The position numbers were made by a program, and so were the translations under genes. The notes under the pieces were generated by a model, which worked only from the letters and a program-made list of their open reading frames with translations, did not search any database and had not been told where the DNA came from. This document shows positions 26,633 through 36,225 of a DNA stretch of 64,000 nt, piece by piece (within the stretch, counting starts at the first letter, position 1; every line of letters starts with the position of its first letter). This DNA is from Caulobacter sp. Root343 (lineage in GTDB: Bacteria; Pseudomonadota; Alphaproteobacteria; Caulobacterales; Caulobacteraceae): the NCBI RefSeq assembly GCF_001425745.1, contig NZ_LMDF01000002.1, positions 264 through 64,263 of the forward strand. Direction: 5' to 3'.

Positions 26633-29404
26633 ATGAAGCGTTTCCACAAGGTCCTCCTGTCGACGTCAGCCTCCGTGCTGGCCGTCGCCCTGGCCGCTCC
26701 GGCCCTGGCGCAGGATAGCTCCACCCAGGTCGAGGAAGTCGTCGTCACCGGTATTCGCGCTTCGCTGCAAGCCTCTGTTCAGGCCAAGCGTAACGCCAAC
26801 GCCGTGATCGACGTCATCACCGCTGAAGATATCGGCAAGTTCCCCGACAAGAACGTCGCCGAGTCGCTGCAACGGGTTCCCGGCGTCACCATCCAACGTG
26901 AATTCGGCGAAGGCGAGCGGATCTCGATCCGCGGCACCGCGCCCACCCTCAACCGCACCCTGCTGAACGGCCACGCGGTCGCCACGGCCGACTGGTTCAT
27001 TCTCGACCAGTTCAAGGCCAGCCGCAGCTTCAACTACCTCATGCTGCCGTCGGAAATCGTCGGCAAGGTCGAGGTCTTCAAGAGCCCGATCGCCAATATC
27101 GACGAAGGCGGCGTCGGCGGCACGGTCAATGTCCACACCCGCAACCCGCTGGACCTGGCTCCGCTGTCGATCTCCGGCTCGGTCCAGGCGTTCCACGACG
27201 ACAAGTCGGGCAATACCGACCCGACCGCCTCGGCCATGCTGAGCTGGCACAACGCCGACAAGACCTTGGGCGTCTTGGTCGGCGGCATCTACGACAAGCG
27301 TCGCATCCGCCGCGACGGCATCGAGGTCCTGGGCTACAGCGCGGTCAGCAACGCCTCGGGCACCGGCAGCAACATCACCGGCATTCCCGCCGGCCAGACC
27401 CTGCTGGCGCCCAGCCTGATCGGCTCGTCGCTGTTCACCCAGACCCGCGAACGCAAGGGCGCGAACTTCGCGATCCAGTACGCGCCGACCGACAAGCTCG
27501 ACGTCAATATCACCGGCCTCTATTCCAAGATGGACGCCGACAACTTCAATCAGAACTACATGGCGTGGATCAGCCAGAAGATCGGCGCCCTGGGCACGCC
27601 CGGTTCGCAGTTCACGGTGACCAAGGCCGACAACGGCACCGCCGTGGCCGGCACGTTCAACGCGGTCGGCGGCAATGGCGTGGTGTTCGACGCCATCGAC
27701 CGCCTGGCCCACACCAATGTCGGGTCGCTCGACTTCGAGACCACCTATCGCCCGAGCGACGCGTGGAAGTTCCATGCCCGCGTCGGCTACACCAAGGCCA
27801 AGGGCTCGACCGACCTGCAGCCGTTCTGGGAAACCAACGCCCCGACCGGCCTGACCTATGACGTCTCGGGCGGCGTGCCCAAGGTCAGCTTCGCCAACAT
27901 CAATCCGACCACGGCCGACGACGAGATGCCGCTGGGCTGGGTGTCGGCCAACACCACGGTCAACGACGACGACGAGTTCTACACCTTCGTCGACGGCGAG
28001 CGCTTCGTGGACGCCGGCGCCTTCAAGTCGATCGCTTTCGGCCTGAAGTACACCGACCACGACCGCGACGTGAACCAGACCTACGGCCAGCGTCGCTCGC
28101 TGTTCGGGGCCACGGCCTGCGGCGGGCATTCCTGCTCGCTGGCCGACGTCCAGGGCGGCGTCACGCCCAGCGACTATCTCGACGGCATCAAGACCACGGG
28201 CGTGCTCAGCTCGTACCTGACGGCCGACAAGAACAAGATCGAGAAGATCTATGCCAACCTGGGCAAGGCGACGATCTACGACCCGAACAACCCCAATGTC
28301 GGCGGCTGTATCGGCCTGGCCAACTGCGATCACTTCGGTCCGCTGGAGAGCTTCACGTTCAACGAGAAGACCTATGGCGGCTACGTGATGGGCAACCTGC
28401 AGGGCGACGGCTGGCGCGGCAATGTCGGCGTCCGCGTCGTCAACACCAAGATCGAGACCAACGCCTGGCGCGTCGGCGTCTCGGCGGGCACGCCGGGGGC
28501 GATCAACAACCCGTTCGGCCTGATGGCCCCGACCCAGGGGACCAAGGAGTACACGGACATCCTGCCGTCGGCGAACTTTTCGTTCGACGTCAAGGACGAC
28601 CTGGTGCTGCGCCTGGCCGCCGGCCGCGTGATGGCCCGTCCGGACTACGCCCAGATGGCCGGCTTCACCTCGCTGACCGAGTCCCTGCTGACCGCCAGCG
28701 GCGGCAACCCGAAGCTCGACCCGTATCGCGCCAACCAGTACGACGCGACGCTGGAATGGTACTTCGCGCCGCAGTCGATCCTGTCGGTCGACTTCTTCTA
28801 CAAGGACATCTCGACCTTCATCATCCAGGGCGCGACCGTCGAGAAGCTGCCGCTGCAAGCGGCCGCCACCGACCCGCGCGTACTGAACACCGCCAACAAC
28901 TGCGTGCTGCAGTCGGCCGGCCTCTACAGCTGTAACTACAGCGTCGGTCGTCCGGTGAACGTGGCCGGCGGCAAGACCCAGGGCGTCGAGTTCAACTTCC
29001 AGATGCCCATCTGGAACGGCTTCGGCGTGCTGGCCAACTACACCTATACCGACGCCAGCTCGATCACCGACGTGCCGGTGCCGTCCAGCTCCAAGCACAT
29101 CGCCAATCTCAGCGGCTACTACGAGAACGAGCGCTTCAGCGCCCGCCTGTCCTACAACTATCGGTCCAAGTTCTTCGTCGACTATGACGCCGAGCGTGGC
29201 TACCGCCAGCTGTGGTCGGACTCACTGAAGTCGCTGGACGCCTCGGCCAGCGTGAACCTCACCGAGAACATCTCGCTGAACATCGACGCGATCAACCTGA
29301 CCGACGAAAAGCAGACCGACTTCTACGACAATGACAAGAACCGTCCGGCCCGTATCTACAAGAACGGCCGCATGGTGTTCGGCGGTGTCCGCTTCAAGTT
29401 CTAA
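26633..29404 (+). CDS. TonB-dependent receptor for chito-oligosaccharide or GlcNAc
   Basis: 923 residues. A signal peptide ends near PALAQ, then a TonB box (VEEVVVTGIRAS), the plug (VAESLQRVPGVTIQREFGEGE) and a 22-strand-type barrel ending VRFKF. It sits divergent to nagR behind candidate NagR sites, and before the hexosaminidase and GlcNAc phosphotransferase genes. Caulobacter is known to take up GlcNAc and chitin oligomers through a TonB-dependent receptor in such a cluster, so this assignment rests on context. The ATG at 26633 is preceded by GGGGAGAAG. A terminator hairpin follows 9 bases after the stop. Confidence 0.88.
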   Translation: MKRFHKVLLSTSASVLAVALAAPALAQDSSTQVEEVVVTGIRASLQASVQAKRNANAVIDVITAEDIGKFPDKNVAESLQRVPGVTIQREFGEGERISIRGTAPTLNRTLLNGHAVATADWFILDQFKASRSFNYLMLPSEIVGKVEVFKSPIANIDEGGVGGTVNVHTRNPLDLAPLSISGSVQAFHDDKSGNTDPTASAMLSWHNADKTLGVLVGGIYDKRRIRRDGIEVLGYSAVSNASGTGSNITGIPAGQTLLAPSLIGSSLFTQTRERKGANFAIQYAPTDKLDVNITGLYSKMDADNFNQNYMAWISQKIGALGTPGSQFTVTKADNGTAVAGTFNAVGGNGVVFDAIDRLAHTNVGSLDFETTYRPSDAWKFHARVGYTKAKGSTDLQPFWETNAPTGLTYDVSGGVPKVSFANINPTTADDEMPLGWVSANTTVNDDDEFYTFVDGERFVDAGAFKSIAFGLKYTDHDRDVNQTYGQRRSLFGATACGGHSCSLADVQGGVTPSDYLDGIKTTGVLSSYLTADKNKIEKIYANLGKATIYDPNNPNVGGCIGLANCDHFGPLESFTFNEKTYGGYVMGNLQGDGWRGNVGVRVVNTKIETNAWRVGVSAGTPGAINNPFGLMAPTQGTKEYTDILPSANFSFDVKDDLVLRLAAGRVMARPDYAQMAGFTSLTESLLTASGGNPKLDPYRANQYDATLEWYFAPQSILSVDFFYKDISTFIIQGATVEKLPLQAAATDPRVLNTANNCVLQSAGLYSCNYSVGRPVNVAGGKTQGVEFNFQMPIWNGFGVLANYTYTDASSITDVPVPSSSKHIANLSGYYENERFSARLSYNYRSKFFVDYDAERGYRQLWSDSLKSLDASASVNLTENISLNIDAINLTDEKQTDFYDNDKNRPARIYKNGRMVFGGVRFKF

Positions 29405-29412
29405 GCACAACC

Positions 29413-29445
29413 CCGGGGCCTCTCCGGAGGCCCCGGTTCCTTATT
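29413..29445 (+). terminator. Intrinsic terminator after the TonB receptor
   Basis: A 10-base-pair stem (CCGGGGCCTC with GAGGCCCCGG) closes a TCCG loop and is followed by TTCCTTATTTG. The T run is interrupted, so read-through into the hexosaminidase gene is possible. The 220-base gap 29405-29624 holds no other recognised feature. Confidence 0.8.
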
Positions 29446-29624
29446 TGCGTCGCGTGTGGCTCGGTTCAGTATCCCAACATGATCTCCCAAGCCCCGCCGA
29501 TCGCGATTGATCCCCTCCTGACTGCAAGCATGGAGCTGGGGCGGGGCGGCCTTGCTGTCCCGCCCGCTTTTTGCGGCGTGCCTGCCAGTCGAACAGAAGC
29601 CAGTTCAAAGATCTGCGAGGCTGC

Positions 29625-31907
29625 GTGATCCTGACCCCGCTCCGCATCGCCGCCGTCTCGGCGCTCGCCCTGCTGGCCGCATCGGCGGCCGAGGCTCGTG
29701 ACGCCGCCGGGCTCACTCTGACTCCGGCGCCGGCCAAGGCCGTGCGCGCCGAGGGCAGCTTCAAGCTTTCCGCCGCCACCCGCATCCACGTCGCCAAGGG
29801 CGATGTCGAAGCCAAGGGCGTGGCGCTGCAACTCGCCGACCTGATCGCCCGCTCGCGCGGCTTCAAGCCGGCCGTGGTCGAAGGTGTCCCCGCCGCCGGC
29901 GCGGCGGCCATCGTCATGACCCGCGACGGGCCCGCTGGCGAGGCCTACAAGCTCGACATCTCGCCGACGACCGTCACCATCGCCGCCGCCAAGCGAGCCG
30001 GCCTGTTCTACGGCGCCACGTCGCTCTGGCAGCTGGCGACCCCGGACACGGCCAAGGGCCCGATCGCCATTCCCGCCGCAGCGATCGAGGACGCGCCGCG
30101 CTTCGCCTGGCGCGGGCTGATGGTCGACAGCGCCCGGCACTTCCAGTCGATCGACACTCTGAAGTCGGTGCTGGACGCCATGGCGGTCCACAAGCTCAAC
30201 ACCTTCCACTGGCACCTGGTCGACGACCAGGGCTGGCGGCTGGAGATCAAGAAGTATCCGAAGCTGACCCAGGTCGCCGCCTGGCGGCTTGACCCGGGCG
30301 CGGCCAGCAAAGGCCCGAAGTACGGCGGCTTCTACACCCAGGACCAGGTCCGCGACCTCGTCGCCTATGCCGCCGCCCGCAACATCACCATCGTGCCGGA
30401 GATCGAGACCCCGGGCCACGCCCTGGCGCCGATCGTCGCCTATCCCCAGTTGGGCACGGCCCCGCCGGACGCCAGCAAGATGGGCGACTGGGGCGTGTTC
30501 CCCTGGCTCTACAACACCGACGACGCCACCTTCGCCTTCCTCGACGACGTGCTGAACGAGGTCATGGACCTGTTCCCGTCGACCTTCATCCATGTCGGCG
30601 GCGACGAGGCGATCAAGGACCAGTGGAAGGCCAGCCCGAGGATCCAGGCCAAGATCAGGGAACTGGGTCTCAAGGATGAGCACGCGCTGCAGAGCTGGTT
30701 CATCCAGCGGGTCGGCCAGAGCCTCGACAAGCGCGGCCGTCGCTTGATCGGCTGGGACGAGATCCTCGAAGGGGGCTTGGCGCCCAACGCCTCGGTGATG
30801 TCGTGGCGCGGCATCGACGGCGCGATCGCCGCCGCCAAGCAGGGCCATGACACCGTGCTGTCGCCGCAGCCGATGCTGTATCTCGACAATGGCCAGAGCC
30901 TCTCGCCCGACGAGCCGACCGGCCGCCTGCGCGTGGCCAGCCTCAAGGACGTCTACGGCTTCGACCCGGCCCCGGCCCAACTGTCGCCCGAAGAGCGCAA
31001 GCACATCCTCGGCGTCCAGGCCAATGTCTGGACCGAGCACATGCAGACCGACGAGCGCATGGAGCTGATGGCCTTCCCGCGCGCCGTCGCCTTGGCCGAA
31101 CGCGGCTGGACGCCGGAAACCGGCGTGAACTGGGACGATTTCGCCCGTCGGATGCCGGCCGAGATGGCGCGGCTGAAGGTCCTGGGCGTCAGCGCCAACA
31201 GCGTGCCGTTCGAACCGCAGCCGGCCCTGTCGGAAAGCGAGGGCGGCAAGGTCAAGCTGGCCTTCTCGAACAGCCTCGGCATCGGCGACATCCGCTACAC
31301 CGTCGATGGCAAGGCGCCGACGCCGACGTCCGGCGCCTATGCCGGCGCGCTCGACCTGCCGGCCGGGACGGTCGTGAAGGCCCGCGCCTTCGTCGATGGC
31401 CAGGCCCTGAGCCGCGAACGGACGGTGACCCTCGACCCGGCCGCCCTGCTGACCCGGACCAGCGGCCAGCTGAAGGGCTGCACCGACAAGGTCACCCTGC
31501 GGATGATCGACGACGCCCCAGCGGCCTTCGACAAGCGCGCCATGTTCACGGTCGACATCCTCAACCCGTGCTGGATCTGGCAAGGCGCCGACCTCTCGAA
31601 GGGCGCGCTGCTGACGGCTCGCGTCGGCCAGCTGCCGTTCAACTTCCAGGTCGGCAAGGACCGCGACAAGATCCCGCTGCGGGCTCCGGCCACGCCCGAG
31701 GGCGAGCTGGAAGTGCGCCTGGGCTGCGACGGCGAGCGCATCGCCGCCATTCCGCTGGGCAGGGCGGCGCGAAATCCGCAAGTCTCGACGATCACCGGCC
31801 GTCTGCCCGCCCATCCGGGTAAGGTCGATCTTTGCCTCAGCTTCACGGCCAAGAGCGTCGATCCCTACTGGGTCATCGACCGCGTGACCCTGAAGCCCGC
31901 TCCCTAG
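29625..31907 (+). CDS. GH20 beta-N-acetylhexosaminidase
   Basis: 760 residues. Signal peptide at 1-25; an N-terminal GH20b-like domain; the catalytic barrel with HVGGDEA, placing the Asp-Glu catalytic pair at 327-328; then a C-terminal chitobiase-type domain (YTVDGKAPTPTSGAY) and a further beta-rich region of about 170 residues. It should release GlcNAc from chito-oligosaccharides in the periplasm after TonB-dependent import. The GTG at 29625 was chosen because the signal peptide begins there and GCGAGG lies upstream, though spacing is short. Confidence 0.92.
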   Translation: MILTPLRIAAVSALALLAASAAEARDAAGLTLTPAPAKAVRAEGSFKLSAATRIHVAKGDVEAKGVALQLADLIARSRGFKPAVVEGVPAAGAAAIVMTRDGPAGEAYKLDISPTTVTIAAAKRAGLFYGATSLWQLATPDTAKGPIAIPAAAIEDAPRFAWRGLMVDSARHFQSIDTLKSVLDAMAVHKLNTFHWHLVDDQGWRLEIKKYPKLTQVAAWRLDPGAASKGPKYGGFYTQDQVRDLVAYAAARNITIVPEIETPGHALAPIVAYPQLGTAPPDASKMGDWGVFPWLYNTDDATFAFLDDVLNEVMDLFPSTFIHVGGDEAIKDQWKASPRIQAKIRELGLKDEHALQSWFIQRVGQSLDKRGRRLIGWDEILEGGLAPNASVMSWRGIDGAIAAAKQGHDTVLSPQPMLYLDNGQSLSPDEPTGRLRVASLKDVYGFDPAPAQLSPEERKHILGVQANVWTEHMQTDERMELMAFPRAVALAERGWTPETGVNWDDFARRMPAEMARLKVLGVSANSVPFEPQPALSESEGGKVKLAFSNSLGIGDIRYTVDGKAPTPTSGAYAGALDLPAGTVVKARAFVDGQALSRERTVTLDPAALLTRTSGQLKGCTDKVTLRMIDDAPAAFDKRAMFTVDILNPCWIWQGADLSKGALLTARVGQLPFNFQVGKDRDKIPLRAPATPEGELEVRLGCDGERIAAIPLGRAARNPQVSTITGRLPAHPGKVDLCLSFTAKSVDPYWVIDRVTLKPAP

Positions 31908-31933
31908 TTCTCGAACAAGAGTCGTAAAAGCCC

Positions 31934-34450
31934 GTGTCCAATCTCGTTCTCTCCGCGCCGATGAAGGGCTGGATCGCGCCGCTCGACGAGACGCCCGACG
32001 CGGTGTTCGCCGAGCGCATGCTGGGCGACGGTCTGGCGATCGACCCGCTGGGCTCGACCCTGCACGCGCCGTGCGACGCGACGGTGGTGACCGTCCATCG
32101 GGCCCGCCACGCCGTGACCCTGCGCGCGGCCAACGGCGCCGAGATCCTGATGCATGTGGGGCTGGAAACCGTGGCCCTGAACGGCGAGGGCTTCACGGTC
32201 TTCGTCGAGGAAGGCCAGGCGGTGAAGGCCGGCGACAAGCTGCTGGGCTTCGACCTCGACCTGCTGGCCCAGCGCGCCCGCAGCCTGATCACCCCGGTGG
32301 TGGTGACCAATCTCGACGCTTTCCGGATCGTCCGCCGCGACCAGGACCGTGAGCTCGCGGTCGGCGACTTCCTGATGGAGCTGTCGCCAATTGGCGGCGC
32401 GGTATCGGCCAGCCCGGAGAGCGCGGGCGAAGTGGCGCGTGACGTCGTCGTGCCGCTGGTCCACGGCATCCACGCCCGCCCCGCCGCCCGTATCGCCGAG
32501 ACGGCCCGCAAATTCGTGGCCGAGGTGGCGCTGGTCGCCATCAACCGCCGCGCCAGCGCCAAGAGCCCGGTCGGAGTGATGTCGCTGGCGATCCGTCACG
32601 GTGACGCGATCCAGGTGGTGGCTTCCGGCGTGGACGCCGACGCGGCGATCCTGGCCTTGGCCGAGCTGATCGAGAGCGGCATGGGCGAAGGCGGTTCGGT
32701 TCCGGCTCAAGCGCCCACTCGGGCCTTGGCCGTCGCCGAAGCCGCGCCCTCGGGCCCGATCGAGCTCCCGCGCGACGGCGTGCTGAAGGGCGTTCTTGCC
32801 GCGCCGGGCCTGGCGATCGGTAAGGCCGTGCGCCTGGCCTCGGCCGACATCGTGGTCCGCGAAGCCGGCGAGGGCGTCGCCCACGAGGAGGCCGCCCTGG
32901 CCGCCGCGATCGACACGGTCCGCATCCGCATCGAAACGGCCGCCATGAAAGGCGATAAGGCCCGCAAGGCCATCCTCGGCGCCCACCTGGCCTTCCTGGA
33001 GGATCCGGAACTCTCGGCCGGCGCGCGCCGCCTGATCGGCGAGGGCAAGAGCGCGGGCTTCGCCTGGCGCAAGGCGGTCGGCGGCTATGTCGACGCCCTG
33101 CGCGGTCTCGGCGACCGGCGCCTGGCCGAGCGTGTCGACGATCTGGTGGATCTCGAGCGCCAGGTCCTGCGCGCGCTCAGCGGCGAAGAGGAGGGCGAAG
33201 CGGTGCTGCCGCCCGGCTCGATCCTGCTGGCCGACGAACTGCTGCCCTCGCAGCTGATGGGCGTGGACCCCGGCGTGGTCGCCGGCTTCTGCACCGCGCG
33301 CGGCGGCCCGACCTCACACGTGGCCATCCTGGCCGCGGCCATGGGCATTCCGGCCCTGGTCGCCGTCGGCGGCGCGGTGCTGAGCGTCGAGGACGGCGCG
33401 GCCCTGATCCTGGACGCCGATAGCGGCACGCTGCGCGTCGCTCCGGACGCCCCCGCCCTCGAAGCGGCCCAGACCGCCCTCGCCCAGCGCCAGGAGCGCA
33501 AGGCCGCCGCCAAAGCCGCCGCCCACCAACCGTGCGTGACCCGGGACGGAACCCGGATCGAGGTCTTCGCCAACACCGGCTCACTGAACGACGCCCTGGC
33601 CGCCGTGGCCAACGGGGCCGAGGGCTCGGGCCTGCTGCGCACCGAGTTCCTGTTCCTGGACCGCGAGACGCCCCCGGATGAGGACGAGCAGGCCCGCCAG
33701 TACCAGGCCATCGCCTCGGCCCTGGACGGCCGACCGTTGATCATCCGCACCCTGGACGTCGGCGGCGACAAGGCCGCGCCCTACCTGCCGATCCCGGCCG
33801 AGGAGAACCCGGCCCTGGGCCTGCGCGGCGTGCGCGTCAGCCTGTGGCGACCGCACCTGCTGAAGACCCAGCTGCGCGCCATCCTACGGGTGACGCCGCT
33901 GGGCCAGTGCAAGATCATGGTCCCGATGGTCGCCAGTCTCGACGAACTGCGCGCCGTCCGCGCCGTGTTGGACGAGGCCAAGCGCGAGCTGGGGATCGTC
34001 GAGGCGATCGAGTTGGGCGTGATGATCGAGACCCCGGCCGCGGCCGTGACCGCCGACCTGATCGCCGCCGAGGCCGACTTCCTGTCGATCGGCACCAACG
34101 ACCTGACCCAGTACGTGCTGGCCATGGACCGGGGCAATCCCGAGCTGGCCGCCCGCATCGACGCCTTGCACCCGGCGGTGCTGCGGATGATCGACCAGAC
34201 CTGCAAGGGCGCGGCGAAGCACCATCGCTGGGTCGGCGTCTGCGGCGGCCTGGCCTCCGACCTCGCCGCCGTGCCGATCCTGCTGGGCCTGGGCGTGACC
34301 GAGCTTTCCACCACGGCGTCGATCGCGCCGGAGGTGAAGGCCCGGGTCCGTGGCCTTTCCCTCGACACATGCCGTAGTCTCGCGGCCCAAGTCCTCGACC
34401 AGACCTCGCCCGAGGCGGTCCGGGCCCTGTCCAAGTCCTTCGGAGCCTGA
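31934..34450 (+). CDS. PTS IIA-HPr-EI fusion protein
   Basis: 838 residues carrying three phosphotransferase domains in one chain. IIA of the glucose type (about 1-155) has His59 and the phospho-acceptor His74 in LMHVGLETV. HPr (about 168-252) has His180 in GIHARPA. Enzyme I (from about 285) has His462 in GGPTSHVAILA and ends with the PEP-binding half. It moves phosphate from PEP to the IIB domains of the next gene. GTG start; no strong ribosome site is visible, so coupling to the hexosaminidase gene 26 bases upstream is likely. Confidence 0.94.
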   Translation: MSNLVLSAPMKGWIAPLDETPDAVFAERMLGDGLAIDPLGSTLHAPCDATVVTVHRARHAVTLRAANGAEILMHVGLETVALNGEGFTVFVEEGQAVKAGDKLLGFDLDLLAQRARSLITPVVVTNLDAFRIVRRDQDRELAVGDFLMELSPIGGAVSASPESAGEVARDVVVPLVHGIHARPAARIAETARKFVAEVALVAINRRASAKSPVGVMSLAIRHGDAIQVVASGVDADAAILALAELIESGMGEGGSVPAQAPTRALAVAEAAPSGPIELPRDGVLKGVLAAPGLAIGKAVRLASADIVVREAGEGVAHEEAALAAAIDTVRIRIETAAMKGDKARKAILGAHLAFLEDPELSAGARRLIGEGKSAGFAWRKAVGGYVDALRGLGDRRLAERVDDLVDLERQVLRALSGEEEGEAVLPPGSILLADELLPSQLMGVDPGVVAGFCTARGGPTSHVAILAAAMGIPALVAVGGAVLSVEDGAALILDADSGTLRVAPDAPALEAAQTALAQRQERKAAAKAAAHQPCVTRDGTRIEVFANTGSLNDALAAVANGAEGSGLLRTEFLFLDRETPPDEDEQARQYQAIASALDGRPLIIRTLDVGGDKAAPYLPIPAEENPALGLRGVRVSLWRPHLLKTQLRAILRVTPLGQCKIMVPMVASLDELRAVRAVLDEAKRELGIVEAIELGVMIETPAAAVTADLIAAEADFLSIGTNDLTQYVLAMDRGNPELAARIDALHPAVLRMIDQTCKGAAKHHRWVGVCGGLASDLAAVPILLGLGVTELSTTASIAPEVKARVRGLSLDTCRSLAAQVLDQTSPEAVRALSKSFGA

Positions 34451-34455
34451 AGCCG

Positions 34456-36201
34456 ATGAAGTCTCCGCTGGAAATCCTGCAGCCGCTGGGCCGGGCCCTG
34501 ATGCTGCCGATCGCGGTGCTGCCCGTGGCCGGCCTGCTACTGCGCCTGGGTCAGCCCGACCTGTTGAACATCGGCTTCGTCGCCGCCGCCGGCGACGCGA
34601 TCTTCTCGAACCTCGGCCTGCTGTTCGCCATCGGCGTCGCCGTCGGCCTGGCCCGGGAGAACAACGGCGCGGCCGGCCTCGCCGGCGTCGTCTGCTTCCT
34701 GATCGCCAGCGAGGGGGCCAAGACCCTGCTGCACGTGCCGGCCGAGGTCACGGCGGGGCTGATCACGGCGCACGCGGACCTGGCCGGGGCGGCCTACAAG
34801 GCCAAGGCGCTCTCCAAGCTCAGCGTGCCGATCGGCATCATCTCGGGCGTGATCGCCGGGCTGTTCTACAACCGCTTCTCGGAGTTCAAGCTGCCGGAAT
34901 ACCTGGCCTTCTTCAGCGGCCGCCGCTTCGTGCCGATCATCTCGGGCCTGGCGGGCCTGCTGATGGCCGTGCTGCTGGGCTTCGGCTACGACGCCATCAA
35001 CGGTTCGGTCGACGCGGCCAGCCGGGCCATCGTCGGCTCGGGCGAGTTCGGCCTGCTGATCTACGGCTTCCTGAACCGGATCCTGATCGTCACCGGCCTG
35101 CACCACATCCTCAACAACATCGCGTGGTTCGTGGTCGGCGACTTCCACGGGACGACCGGCGATCTGCGCCGCTTCTTCGCCGACGACCCCAACGCCGGGG
35201 CGTTCATGAGCGGCTTCTTCCCGGTCATGATGTTCGGCCTGCCGGCCGCCTGCCTGGCCATGTATCACACCGCCCGCCCGGAGAAGAAAAAGGCCGTCGG
35301 CGGCATGCTGTTCTCGCTGGCCCTGACGTCGTTCCTGACGGGCGTCACCGAGCCGATCGAGTTCTCGTTCATGTTCCTGGCCCCGGTGCTCTACGCAGTG
35401 CACGCGGTGCTGACCGGTTTCGCCATGGCGCTGATGAACGCCCTGCACATCAAGCTGGGCTTCACCTTCTCGGCGGGCCTGTTCGACTATGTGCTGAACT
35501 TCGGCAAGGCCACCCATCCGCTGTGGCTGTTGCCCTTGGGAGCGGTCTATGCCGGCGTCTATTACGGCCTGTTCCGGTTCTTCATCCAGAAGTTCGACCT
35601 GAAGACGCCGGGCCGCGAGGCCGACGACGTCGCGAGCGCGCAGAGCGTCAGCACCGGCGGCGGACGCGGGGCCGACTTCGTGGCCGCGCTCGGCGGGGCC
35701 GCCAACCTGGCCAGCGTCGACGCCTGCACCACCCGCCTGCGCCTGATCGTCGTCGACCAGGGCGCGGTCAACGAGCCCGCTCTGAGGGCGCTGGGCGCTC
35801 GCGGGATCGTCAAGCCGTCCGACAAGGCGCTGCAGGTCGTGCTGGGTCCGATCGCCGATGGCGTCGCTGGCGAGATCCGGGTCGCGATGGGCGCTCCCCC
35901 GCCCGTCGCCAAGTCGCCCGTCGCCAAGCTCGCGCCTTCGGTGCTGCCCACCGTCGAGGATGATCGCAAGGCCGAGGCTCTGGTCGGCGCGCTCGGTGGA
36001 GCGTCCAACCTCAGGACGGTCGGGACCTGCTCCAGCCGTCTGCGCTTGGTCCTCGCCGACCAGACCCGGATCGACGAAGCGGCCTTGAAGGCGCTGGGCG
36101 CGCGGGGCGTGGTCCGCGTCGGCGACCAGGTCGTGCACGTGGTCCTCGGCCCCGACGCCGAACGGGTTGGAGAGGCGGTTCGCTGCCATCTGCCGGCCTG
36201 A
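34456..36201 (+). CDS. nagE: PTS GlcNAc permease, IIC-IIB-IIB
   Basis: 581 residues. The membrane IIC domain (about 1-390) is of the glucose/GlcNAc family (ALMLPIAVLPVAGLLLRLG; GVTEPIEFSFMF). Two IIB domains follow: the first from about 406 with phospho-Cys424 in DACTTRLRL, the second from about 495 with Cys525 in GTCSSRLRL. Both keep the CxxRLRL signature. No IIA is attached; that is on the fusion protein encoded five bases upstream. It imports GlcNAc as the 6-phosphate. Tandem IIB is unusual compared with E. coli NagE (IIC-IIB-IIA). Confidence 0.92.
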   Translation: MKSPLEILQPLGRALMLPIAVLPVAGLLLRLGQPDLLNIGFVAAAGDAIFSNLGLLFAIGVAVGLARENNGAAGLAGVVCFLIASEGAKTLLHVPAEVTAGLITAHADLAGAAYKAKALSKLSVPIGIISGVIAGLFYNRFSEFKLPEYLAFFSGRRFVPIISGLAGLLMAVLLGFGYDAINGSVDAASRAIVGSGEFGLLIYGFLNRILIVTGLHHILNNIAWFVVGDFHGTTGDLRRFFADDPNAGAFMSGFFPVMMFGLPAACLAMYHTARPEKKKAVGGMLFSLALTSFLTGVTEPIEFSFMFLAPVLYAVHAVLTGFAMALMNALHIKLGFTFSAGLFDYVLNFGKATHPLWLLPLGAVYAGVYYGLFRFFIQKFDLKTPGREADDVASAQSVSTGGGRGADFVAALGGAANLASVDACTTRLRLIVVDQGAVNEPALRALGARGIVKPSDKALQVVLGPIADGVAGEIRVAMGAPPPVAKSPVAKLAPSVLPTVEDDRKAEALVGALGGASNLRTVGTCSSRLRLVLADQTRIDEAALKALGARGVVRVGDQVVHVVLGPDAERVGEAVRCHLPA

Positions 36202-36225
36202 TAGGCTCGCCAAGCGGAGGCGCCT

